A stretch of DNA of 64,000 nucleotides from Dendrobium chrysotoxum (lineage: Eukaryota > Streptophyta > Magnoliopsida > Asparagales > Orchidaceae): positions 21,755,774 to 21,819,773 of the forward strand of contig CM034314.1 of NCBI GenBank assembly GCA_019925795.1. The letters are read 5' to 3'. Positions 24,500 to 34,268 of this stretch are shown piece after piece. Every line of letters begins with the position of its first letter. Positions within the stretch are counted from its first letter, which is position 1. The notes beneath the pieces are model-generated. The model did not search any database, had not been told where the DNA came from, and saw only the letters and a program-made list of their open reading frames with translations. Both the position numbers and the translations under genes were made by a program.

Positions 24500-25642
24500 A
24501 TAAAAACAAACAATCTAGTAGAAAGAGGGATCTTGATCAGATGGAGGAGGAGGTGATGGCTGAAATAGGCTGTGAAGAGTGGCAAACTACTCGCCAAACC
24601 AGGTCATGTCCTGGTCGTGCTGCTGCTGCTGCTGGGCTATGTAAGCATTGAAGCAATTTACATCCTCAGCATGCTACTGCTCCTGGTCAACAACGTAGGA
24701 GTCAAAATGTGCCTCCCACTGGTCAAATCAGTGTACCAGCTGATCAAGAGGTGACTCTATACGAAGAGGGGTAGGTGTAGTGGGTACCGGAGCAACTTCT
24801 TTCTCTTCTCCCTCAATATCCGTGCTGGGCTCCGGATGAAGTTGTGTACTGTGTAGAATATGGAAGGAATAGTTAGAGTAGAAGGAATGATTCATATCAG
24901 ATGGGACTTGGTATTATAGATTATACTTTGTCTCAAGGGCATAGGCAATGAGGTGGCCTAAGGCGTGGTTGGGGCGTCTCTTGTGGCCCAGATCCCTAAT
25001 ACTAGTGAGATGTTCAATGTAGAGAAAGATTATGTCAATGGCATTGAATTCATGATGGGCCATGATATAATAGGTGGTCATGAAAAGCAAGGGGCTAATG
25101 TGGATGCGATCTCCAGCCTTTGGTATGATGGAGGAGCGAAGGACATGCTAGATTTTCCTTGCATCCTTGACTAGGGAAGAACAGGCATTATTGTGGAAAT
25201 GGGCATTGGTGTTTTGAAGAAAATGATTGGTAACACTCTAGTTAAAATTAGGATCAGAGGACACAAGATGGAGTTTGTCGCCAGTAATTAAAAGTTGAAG
25301 AATATCATGAAAGTCTTGGGTGGTCAGTTCGATACGGCGGCGATTAACAAAGGAGCGAAGAGCGAAGTAAGATGAATCAATACAAAGATTTATGAAGAAA
25401 ACATGAAGAAGCTCAGAACAAAAAGGAAAAGAGAGGGTTAGGATAAAGGTGAGGGAAGTGTGGGCGAATAGGTCAAGTATCAGATACGTGATGATGCGGG
25501 GGTTGACAATTTGGGATTGGGTGATCCCCACGTCAAGGTAGCGCAGGAAGGCAGCCTGATCGGCTGCATTAGTAAAGCGAGGATCGACACTTTCCTTGGA
25601 GGAACTAGCACCTGGATGCCTAGATCATTTGCCACCAGCTAT
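24500..25642 (-). pseudogene. SIRE-minus extra ORF (PF20167-like), broken
   Basis: Homologue of the extra ORF at 33489-34268, in the same place: between pol and the 3' LTR. Minus-strand pieces: PRFTNAADQAAFLRYLDVGI, SLTFILTLSFPFCSELLHVF, VNRRRIELTTQDFHDIL, SSIIPKAGDRIHISPLLF. They align with TLQFLLTLAFPFHSELLFEF and TSIIPKTGDRIHITPLLS of the other copy. The C-terminal part adds a glutamine run (AQQQQQHDQD, from CTG repeats at 24617-24640) that the truncated sister copy cannot show. The expected start codon is ATA (25640-25642), an early CGA is TGA, and there are further stops. Function unknown. Confidence 0.8.
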
Positions 25643-25689
25643 TAGAATATGATTGGATGGAGGATTGAAAGAGGAGTTGTGAAAAATGA

Positions 25690-26080
25690 TGGAGAAAATG
25701 GCTGTTTAAATAGAGTTCATCCAAATCATCCAGGACAATAGGAGTAATAATGGCATAAAGAATGATTAGTCAAAAAGGTGGTCGGATCATCTGGGATGAT
25801 TAGATATCATCCAGGATGATTAGACACAGATGATCGTCCTGAGGAGATAGGCTGGATGACTTTTGACTAAAGGGATCATCCAGGATGATATGTAATAAAT
25901 GAATCAGCCCGGATGAATTTGAATCATCCAGCCTCTGCCACGTGGATCATCCAAGATGATGAGGTGGATCATCCAATACGATCACCAAAAATTGGTTCAG
26001 ATCAGCCGTAGGATCAAGATGGGGATGATTTGATCAGATCATCTGGGACGATGTGGGGATCGTCCAGGACGTGTGACCAA
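25690..26080. repeat. Dyad array, ATCATCCAGGATGAT version (internal)
   Basis: Same dyad version as the LTR of the same element, here upstream of the extra ORF. Examples: ATCATCTGGGATGAT, 5-bp spacer, ATCATCCAGGATGAT (about 25787-25821); ATCATCTGGGACGAT, 6-bp spacer, ATCGTCCAGGACGTG (about 26038-26073). The 26081 insertion of the plus-strand element cuts the array on the right. Confidence 0.85.
25705..25714 (-). promoter_or_regulatory. TATA box upstream of the SIRE-minus extra ORF
   Basis: TCTATTTAAA on the minus strand, 10 bp from the nearest dyad (25725-25739) and about 62 bp before the former start codon. A pyrimidine-rich leader (TTTTCTCCATCATTTTTCAC) follows. The plus-strand element has the same arrangement at 33381-33489. 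Confidence 0.65.
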
Positions 26081-26389
26081 TGTTGAAATCCAGGATCTCG
26101 AGCACTTAATTTTGATGGTGACAACTAATACTTATTGAATCCATAAGAACTTCCTTAAGATTACAAATATTTATCCTTGTATATGAGCACTAACATTTCA
26201 GGTCAGATGCACACTGCTCAAGGTTACTGAAGACTCAAACCGGGTAGAATAGGATGTTAAAAATTTTGTAATTTTTAATTTTCTTGAGTCTGTCACAGAA
26301 GCATGTATGTGAAAGGAGCAACCATGCACACACACAGGGGGAGATTTGTTTTCATGCTAAAATCTTTTTTTAAAAATATCGCACTGTAC

Positions 26390-27063
26390 GATTTTAAATT
26401 ATACTATACAATTAATCAATAATACTCAGGCTAACGGCTATTTTTCAGATGATTATCTTTGTAATCTAATCATACTGTACGATAGTTATCATACTGTACG
26501 ATGAGATTCAATTGAAAAACCCTAGCCGCTAGAATAAATTTGATAAGTTTATAATTGTGATTTTTTGAACTATTCATACTATACGATCCAGATCGTACGG
26601 TATGATTAATTGAATACTTACCAAAATTATCTCTCATAATCAGGAAATAAATGTTGGTTTCTTATTTAAAGTAGATCGTACTGTACGATAATATATTGTA
26701 CCGTATGATAGATAGAGACGATTTCATTCATCCCTTCGATCGTACAAGACGAAACCAAGGTTTTTTGTTCTATTCGTCCTGGATGATATTGATATCGTAC
26801 ATGACGATAGCCTGAAATGAACTAATCGTACTGTACGATTAGAGGAGTGCTGGATGACTGACAGAGATGAATTCTTTCGTCCCAGGGATCATCCCACAAA
26901 TCAACCTGTACGAACAGTAGAAATCAACATGATCGTCCTGTACGATATATAGATCGTACAGTACGATATGTATAACATTTGAGAACTGTTCGTCTGTGCT
27001 CATACTGGACGAAGCTGTATTTGAATTGATCGTACTGTACGATGATATATCGTACTGTACGAA
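26390..27063. repeat. Dyad array, ATCGTACTGTACGAT version (LTR)
   Basis: About a dozen dyads, many in pairs. Example: ATCGTACTGTACGAT at 27029-27043, spacer GATAT, ATCGTACTGTACGAA at 27049-27063 (20-bp period). Near 26470 the spacer is 4 bp, near 26685 it is 5 bp and near 26936 it is 6 bp. Some hybrid dyads join an ATCGTCC arm to a GTACGAT arm (26934-26948), linking the two versions. Confidence 0.92.
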
Positions 27064-27107
27064 CAGAGATGCAAAAGTTGGAATTTTTAGGGTTTTCTGA
27101 AGCCTGA

Positions 27108-27114
27108 TATAAAA
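27108..27114 (+). promoter_or_regulatory. TATA box of the SIRE-plus LTR
   Basis: TATAAAA, 44 bp after the last dyad; likely start of the full-length retrotransposon RNA some 30 bp downstream. Confidence 0.7.
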
Positions 27115-27891
27115 AATAACTTAAATTTTTATGAGAGGGTTGTTGGTTTATCTTCTTGATGTGAGAGGCTTTGAGAGAGGAAGTGACTCTTGAAGGAGAA
27201 GTTTTTCGTTGGAGAGATCCAGGGCTTGCGAGAGGAAGGTGAAGGTGAGCTTGAGCATGAGGGAGAAGTAGTGTGAGGGGATCACACGATGGCTCTAAGC
27301 TAGCTGCATGCTTTGCTCCTCTTGTGGCTTTGGGGAGTCTCAGGAAAGTTCTCGAGGGAAGAGATGCTTCAAGATCAATATCGTCAAGGTACTCTGCCAT
27401 CTCCAGGAGGGAGAAAAAGGAGAAGGTCCGCTGCCGTCACCAGGTGGGTGACATAGCGTTTGGTATTCCATCGCACCGAGGGAGGTGAAAGTGAGTATTG
27501 TAAGGCTTCTCCGCCTTGCTGTGGGAGCAAAAGGAGAGTCAACTTTTACTAGTGCAAATCCTGGAGTAGAGGACTCCGGGGAGTGGACGTAGGTCAAGTG
27601 ACCGAACCACTATAAAAATCTCTGGTGTGCTTTTTCCATTTTACCGTACTTTATTTTTCATGCTTTTAATTAGTACTTTAAATTGCTTGGTGAAAAATTA
27701 TATTTTAAATCTTGTATTGTGAAAGTTACAATTGTATCACCAATATCGTCGTTGTGAACGTTTTACTTGCTTTCGCACTTTACTCTTTATGTTATCCTTT
27801 AACAAATTACAAAAAGTAGAACTCTTGTTTAGGGTTAATTTTTTAAAAATACCAATTCACCCCCCCTGTTGGCGCATCTCGTACTTTCAAG

Positions 27892-27905
27892 TGGTATCAG
27901 AGCGG
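27892..27905 (+). promoter_or_regulatory. SIRE-plus primer-binding site
   Basis: TGGTATCAGAGCGG, complementary to the 3' end of initiator-Met tRNA, two bases after the 5' LTR. It is the normal start point for minus-strand DNA synthesis in plant copia elements. Confidence 0.92.
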
Positions 27906-27948
27906 GGTTTCAAAATAGTGTTTTAGAAAACCTAGAAACGTAAGATCC

Positions 27949-29766
27949 ATGGCTCAATTTGGTAACCGTAACACTGCGGAGGGTTACTCTATAACCCGTC
28001 CACCTTTATTTGACAATATACCGTTTGATTTCTAGAAAATATGCATGTCTACATTTTTACAGTCTCTAGATTATCGCATGTGGATGTTGGTCCAAGAAGG
28101 TTATTCTGCACCGTTTCGTATGTTGAATGGAATTAAAACTGAAATATCATTTAATGAATGGAGCATTGAGGATAGATATTTTGCACAGTTAAATGCTAAA
28201 TGTATAAATTATTTCTTTTGCGCATTAAAATCAGAAGACTATATGTGAGTATCAACTTGTACTACTGGTAAGCAAATTTGGGACAAACTGTGTATCACGT
28301 ACGAAGGAACTAGTTAGGTCAAACAATCTAGGTTGAACATACTGCTACATGATTATGAACTATTCCGCATGAAACTTAGTGAAACTATATCTGACATGTA
28401 CATTAGATTCACCCAGATTGTAACATCTCTGCATGCTTTAGGGAGAGAGTTATCTAACTCAGAAAAAGTTAATAAAATACTACGATGTTTGCCTAGCTCG
28501 TATGATGCTAAAATCACTGCAATAACTGAGTCAAAAGATCTGAATGTTTATTCTATTGACAATTTACTTGGGTCACTCATTGCCTACAAGCAAGGAGTGA
28601 GTCAACGATAAAGTGATGCAGGTGAAAAGAAGAAGGAGCGAACGGTAGCTTTAAAAGCAAACAATTCTGAAAGTGACAGCTCAGCAGCGGAGGAAGATGA
28701 CGACATCGCCTTGATGACTCATCAGTTCAAGAATTTTATGAAAAGAAAGCAGCACCATCATCAAAGCAATTGGAACAAAGGTAAAAGCTCAAAGCATACT
28801 AAAGTTACATCTGAGATGATTTGCTTTGAGTGCAGGAAACCCGGACATCTCTGAGCTGATTGCCCCAATGTTAAGACTCATCAAACCAAGGAAAAGGGTG
28901 AGGAAAGATCAAAGTTCAAGAAGGAAAAGTTTAAGACACAAAAAGCATTTTGGGCCGACTCTGTCTTAAAATCATCGGAAGAAGAAGCAGAGGAGGAGGT
29001 AACAAATCTATTTCTTATGACTAATGATAATCTTGATCAATCAGATCAAGATGAGGTATGTCAACTGTCTTACGATGAACTGCTTATTATTTCTGAAAAA
29101 ATTCATGACTCGTATAGAAAGTTAAAGAAAATGCATGTGAATCTTAACACTGAGTTTATTACTTCACAAAAAGAACATGCTAGTGTAGTTAAGAATTTTT
29201 CTGATTTGGATAAAGATCATATGTCTTTGCTTGATGAATATGATGCATTAAACAAGAAGCATATTGAGTTAACCACTACACACGATACCTTGAAATCATC
29301 ACATGTTGAACTAGAGAATGCATTTAAGGAACTAGAAGAGATTGCAGAGGAACTAGATAGGAGTGAGCATACATTGAGATTAGAATATGCAAGCCTTAAC
29401 CAAGAGAATAAGTTTTTAAATAAAAAACTTCACGAATTCGAAAATAATAAAACACCTCCCACGGTTGCTGAGTTTTTTCAACCTCCACCATGTGAACCAT
29501 CTCATTCAAAACCAGCAAAGCATGCATCATCCAAACCCAGGAATAGGCACTACCACCCCCGTAGATTAATGAACCCATTTCCCAGTGTTAGATGCTATTC
29601 TTGTGGCATGCTAGGTCGCATAGCCCGCACATGCACAATTCATCATAGGACACATCTAGTGTGGAGACCTAAATCGCATTCATCACAGTATAACATGCAT
29701 ACATTTCATTCATATAAGCATAAGGCAGAACCCAAACTCACTTGGGTTGCCAAAGCTAACCTGTGA
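27949..29766 (+). pseudogene. SIRE-plus gag
   Basis: Gag of a SIRE/Maximus-type copia element. The frame starts at ATG 27949 (MAQFGNRNTAEGY). It carries a UBN2-type capsid region (about 28045-28620: QIWDKLCITYEG, DMYIRFTQIVTSLHALG, LRCLPSSYDAKITAI). An acidic stretch follows, then a first zinc knuckle CFECRKPGHL-x-ADC (28822-28863) with a TGA inside. A long coiled-coil-like region (29050-29440) precedes a second knuckle CYSCGMLGRIARTC (29593-29634) with histidine changed to arginine. Length about 600 codons, large as in SIRE. It has at least five in-frame stops before the terminal TGA. The pol region follows in the same frame. Confidence 0.88.
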
Positions 29767-32700
29767 TTGACATTATAGGGATGCTCTCACAAAAGACCTA
29801 GTGAGAGCATGTGGTACTTGGACAGTGGCTGCTCGAGACACATGATTGGAGACATGAAGCAGTTCGTGACACTGGAGGCCAGGTCAGAAGGCAAGGTAAC
29901 TTTGGGAGACAACACCAGCAGGAAAGTGGTGGGCTCTGGTATCATTGGAAACACTAAGAATTTGGTTATTGAGAATGTACTTTTAGTTGATGGTTTAAAG
30001 CATAATCTTTTAAGTATTAGTCAACTATGTGACAAGGGCTTTGACATAAAATTTCTTTCTAATAAATGCATGATAAGCTTAAATGATACACTTGTATTAG
30101 AAGGAAAACGCATAAATAATGTTTACATGTTAGACTTAAATTGCATTGAAAATTCAAACTCATTGTGTCTGAAAATAATAGCTGATGACTCTTGGCTATG
30201 GCATAGGAGACTATGCCATGCTAGTATGAAAACACTTAGGAACATCACTCAGAAAGACCTAGTTAAAGGCGTACCTAAATTAGAATTTACTAAGGACCAT
30301 CTTTGTGATGCCTGCCAATTAGGAAAATAAGTTAAATCATCATTTCATGCAATCAAGGATATCAACACCAATAAGCCACTAGAAACTCTCCACATGGACC
30401 TGTTCGGACCTCTTAGTACAGCCAGCCTAGGAGGGAAGTTGCATGGATTTGTAATAGTGGATGACTACTCTAAGTTTACTTGGGTAAAATTCCTAGCTCA
30501 TAAGAGTGAGTCATTTGAAGAGTTTAGAATTTTCTCCACTTGGATTCAAAGGAAATTAGGATGTGTAATTTCAATAATTTATAGTGATCACGGTGGAGAA
30601 TTTAAGAATGATAAGTTTGAATCATTTTGTCAAGAGATAGGAATAGAACATAATTTCTCTGCCCCGAGAACTCCTCAACAAAATGGAATAGCGGAAATGA
30701 AGAATAGAACTTTAGTTGAAGCTGCTAGGGAAATGTTAACTGAATACACTTTACCTAGATACTTTTGGGCAGAAGCAGTCAATACTGTTTGTTATGTTCT
30801 AAATAGGGTAAATATTAGATCCAAACTTAATAAGACACCCTATGAATTGCTTAAGGGTAGGACACCCAATCTTTCTCACTTACATGTTTTTGGTTGCAAG
30901 TGTTTCATCTTAATCAATGGCAAGTCACCCTTAGGAAAGTTCGATCCTAAATCTGATGAAGGGGTTTTCCTAGGCTACTCATATGTAGGTAAAGCCTATA
31001 GAATCTTTAATAAGAGGACCCTGGTAGTAGAAGAGTCTACCCATGTGGTATTTGATGAATCCAATAAGACCTCTAAATCTAATCATGAAGAAGAAGAAGT
31101 TGAGATTATACGGGGAGTAGAAACCATTACCATAGAGACTAGAGCGGAACCTCAGGAACAATCGCCTAGTGATTTGAAATTTTCTTCTAATCATCCTAGA
31201 GAACTGATCTTAGGAGACCCATTAGAAGGTGTGAAAACTAGGCATGGACTTAGGAAAGAAGTCAGTCATTCTGCATTCATTTCCATGGTTGAACCCACGA
31301 ATATAGATTAAGCCTTAGGAGATGAATTCTGGATCCTAGCAATACAAGAGGAACTAAATCAGTTTGTTAGGAATGATGTGTGGGAATTAGTCAAAAGACC
31401 TAAAGGACAAAGTGTGGTTGGAACTAAATGGGTCTTTAAAAATAAGATGAATGACTCTGGAGTAGTAGTGAGAAATAAGGCTAGATTAGTAGCAAAGGGG
31501 TATAACCAAATTGAGGGAATTGATTTTGAAGAAACCTTTGCTCCGGTAGCTGGACTAGAAGCCATCAGGGTACTGTTAGCCTTTGCTTGTTTTAGGGATT
31601 TTAAGCTGTATCAAATGGATGTCAAGAGTGCTTTCCTGAACGGGGTAATCAAGGAAGATGTTTATGTGGAGCAACCCCCGGGGTTTAAAAACTCACAATT
31701 TCCAAACCATATGTTCAAATTGAAAAAGGCATTATACGGGTTAAAACAAGCACCTAGAGCCTGGTATGAAAGACTTAGTACATTCCTACTAGATAGAGGC
31801 TTTGTTAAGGGTAGTGTGGACACCACCTTATTCTTGAAAAAGGTAGGAGTTGAGATACTCATTGTTCAGATTTATGTAGATGACATCTTGTTCGGATCGT
31901 CGGAGAAAAACTTATGTAAAGAATTTTCAAAAATAATGAGTGATGAGTTTGAAATGAGTATGATGGGAGAACTTAATTACTTCCTTGGGTTTAGTGTAAA
32001 ATAAATGGAAGGTGGAACGTTTCTTAGCCAATCTAAGTACATAAATGATATTCTGAAAAAATATGAAATGGACAATGCTAAGGCTATGAATACTCCCATG
32101 AGCTCTAACATTCAATTGGATAAAGATCTCAGTGGGAAGTCTGTAAACCAAAAGAGGTATAGGGGAATAATTGGATCACTTCTCTACTTGACTGCCAGTA
32201 GACCAGACATAATGTTTAGTGTGTGTCTCTGTGCCCGCTTTCAAGCTGACCCGAAAGAATCTCACATGACTGCTGTCAAAAGAATTCTTAGATATCTACT
32301 AGGCACTCTGACCTTAGGATTTGGTATCCTAGACACAACACTATTTTTGAAATCTTAGGGTACTCAGATTCAGACTTTGCAGGATGTATGGTAGATAGAA
32401 AGAACACTTCTGATACTTGTCAATTCATTGGACAATCATTAGTTTCATGGTCTAGTAGAAAATAGAATTCGATAGCCCTATCAACAGCCGAAGCAGAATA
32501 TATAGCGATAGGTAGCTTTGTTGCACAAGTTTTGTGGTTAAAACAATAACTTTTAGATCTAGGACTACCTGTAGGAACCATCCCAATCATGTGTGATAAT
32601 ACTAGTGCTATTTGTATATCCAAAAATCTAATGCAACATTCACGAACAAAACATATAGACATTAGACATCATTTCATAAGAGATCACGTAGCCAAAGGAG

Positions 32701-32822
32701 ATATTGAATTGCACCATGTTGCTACTGAAGATCAATTGGCTGACATTTTTATAAAACCATTAGATTATGATACCTTTAGCACCTTAAGAACAAAATTAGG
32801 TGTCATAGACATTCAAGCTTAA
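29767..32822 (+). pseudogene. SIRE-plus pol: protease, integrase, RT, RNase H
   Basis: Copia-order polyprotein. Protease: WYLDSGCSRHM (29812). Integrase zinc region: LWHRRLCHASM and CDACQLGK (30196-30327). Integrase core with D (HMDLFGP), D (SDHGGEF) and E 35 residues later (GIAEMKNRTL). RT: WVFKNKMNDSG, KARLVAKGYNQ, YQMDVKSAFLNG, ALYGLKQAPRAWY, and catalytic YVDD (31877-31888). RNase H: GYSDSDFAG, STAEAEYIA, then CDNTSAI, KHIDIRHHFIRDHV and EDQLADIFIKPL. Broken by TAA at 30328, 31309 and 32002, a one-base change in a T run near 32345, and two more stops near 32464 and 32548. Most stops fit CAA/CAG to TAA/TAG. Confidence 0.92.
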
Positions 32823-32938
32823 AAAAATAAAAAATAAAAAAATTTGTGTGTTTGTTAAGTTATTTTGTTTTCTTTAAAAAAAAAATGATTTCCTGATCCT
32901 CTTACCTTGCTGATGACAAACCTTGATTTTCTCTACAC

Positions 32939-33395
32939 ATCGTACTGTACGATCACATATCGTACTGTACGATTATCTAAAAATCACTCAAATCTCAGTC
33001 GTCCACTCCCATTCACGATCCAGATCTCTCCTGGCTTGCACATATCGTATTGTACTACTCACCACTCGTACGGTACGATACACATTATTGGTTATCATAC
33101 TGTACGAACCACACATCATACTGTATGATCCATGTGTCAAATGGATCGGGATGAATTTAAGCTTGGCCGGTACGAAAATTATTGCCCTTTGTACTATACG
33201 AACACCTGTTCGTACTGTACGATTCATTTTGTCAATAGTCATTTAGACGACTTCTCGGGACGAATGCCTCTCACTCACGTTCGTCTAGTACGATTCTGAT
33301 CGTACTGTACGATTTGACTCTCTTTTTCTGAATGGTCATCCAGACAACATAATTGCACTTATCATACTGTACGATCCTCAATCGTACTGTACGAT
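32939..33395. repeat. Dyad array, ATCGTACTGTACGAT version (internal)
   Basis: Lies between pol and the extra ORF. Perfect pair at 32939-32953 and 32959-32973 (5-bp spacer, 20-bp period). Pair at 33361-33375 and 33381-33395, also 20-bp. Single dyads near 33066, 33097, 33116, 33208 and 33299. The version is that of the same element's LTR, not that of SIRE-minus. Confidence 0.92.
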
Positions 33396-33408
33396 AGTTC
33401 AAAAATTC

Positions 33409-33415
33409 TATAAAA
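33409..33415 (+). promoter_or_regulatory. TATA box upstream of the SIRE-plus extra ORF
   Basis: TATAAAA, 13 bp after the last dyad and 73 bp before the ATG at 33489. A C/T-rich leader (CACTCACTCCTCTTCC) lies between. Together with the array it looks like a separate internal promoter for the extra ORF. Confidence 0.7.
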
Positions 33416-33488
33416 TGGAGGCCTTCTTTAGCTAAAATCACTCACTCCTCTTCCAAATTCCTCACTTTCTCCATTCACTTCTTCAACA

Positions 33489-34268
33489 ATGTCTGGTGCA
33501 AGCAAGCGCGGTCGAATGATCGTCGGGAGCTCTTCCTCCCATCGGCGATTCGACGATTGCTTTCTCTCCACTGCAGACGAGAAAGCATACAATAAATTCA
33601 AAGAAGCCAAAATCACCCCATCTCGAATGTTCAATCAAGCCGCTCTGAACTTCGAGGTGATGAACCTTTTCACCTCCACCACTCTTCAATTCCTGTTAAC
33701 TCTAGCGTTCCCCTTCCACTCCGAACTACTTTTTGAATTTCTTGCAAATCTAAAAGTCGACCTCGAGAACACCACCTTCACTTCCTATGTCTGTAAACAG
33801 CATGTCGTTATCACCGTCAACGACATAGCTGCACATATTGGGCTATCCACTGATGGCCCTCATCCCCAATCTATGATCTCACATGATTATGATTGGACCT
33901 CAGTTAACGTGACCCTTAGAAGTTTCCCATCCAATCAACACCTGCCCCTTGTACAAATCTTGAATCAAAATGCACGCGTTATCCAGCATATCCTTCGCAC
34001 GTCCATCATACCCAAAACTGGAGATCGCATCCATATTACTCCACTGCTGTCTGTGGTCACTTATCTAATAATATCTGGAACCAAATTCAATGAAGCCCAA
34101 ATAATTTTTGATTATATCCATACCCTGTCTGTGTTCCGATATCCCGGTGCCCACCGAAAACTGAACCTTGCTCTAGGATATGTCATAGGCTACATCTTAG
34201 ATGCTAAGTATCAAATTCATTATCCGCTACCTCCAGATCATCTTCCTATCAAAAAGTACTTTTTTTAG
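33489..34268 (+). CDS. SIRE-plus extra ORF (PF20167-like), 3'-truncated
   Basis: About 256 uninterrupted codons from MSGASKRGRM, downstream of pol where SIRE elements carry an additional 'env-like' frame. The protein resembles the family Pfam names putative plant transposon protein (PF20167). Typical parts are LQFLLTLAFPFHSELLFEFLANLKVD (residues ~61-86, quoted from two adjacent stretches), VVITVNDIAAHIGL (~100) and IIPKTGDRIHITPLL (~180). The N-terminus is basic and serine-rich. I see no signal peptide or membrane segment, so a real envelope role is unsupported. The sister copy at 24500-25642 shows that the C-terminal part is missing here, lost where the RTE LINE joins at about 34259. It is notable that this frame is open while gag-pol carries about ten stops. 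Function unknown. Confidence 0.75.
   Translation: MSGASKRGRMIVGSSSSHRRFDDCFLSTADEKAYNKFKEAKITPSRMFNQAALNFEVMNLFTSTTLQFLLTLAFPFHSELLFEFLANLKVDLENTTFTSYVCKQHVVITVNDIAAHIGLSTDGPHPQSMISHDYDWTSVNVTLRSFPSNQHLPLVQILNQNARVIQHILRTSIIPKTGDRIHITPLLSVVTYLIISGTKFNEAQIIFDYIHTLSVFRYPGAHRKLNLALGYVIGYILDAKYQIHYPLPPDHLPIKKYFF

Larger units (their letters stand above)
26081..27889 (+). mobile_element. SIRE-like copia element, 5' LTR (SIRE-plus)
   Basis: 1809-bp LTR from TGTTGAAATC to GTACTTTCA, followed after two bases by the primer-binding site. It is inserted in the dyad array of SIRE-minus. The element continues with gag, pol, a second dyad array and the extra ORF, up to about 34258. Its 3' LTR is not in the window. 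Confidence 0.9.

Noticed and set aside
26390..27063. CRISPR-like array because of regular palindromes
   Set aside because: This is a plant retrotransposon LTR. Units are paired dyads with 4-6 bp spacers, not repeats with unique 30-bp spacers.
27273..27597. Small proteins on both strands near the 3' end of the SIRE-plus LTR
   Set aside because: They lie within the LTR leader, disagree with the sister LTRs and overlap each other on opposite strands.
33489..34268. True retroviral envelope gene
   Set aside because: No signal peptide, transmembrane helix or fusion-like segment; the similarity is to PF20167-type plant element proteins.
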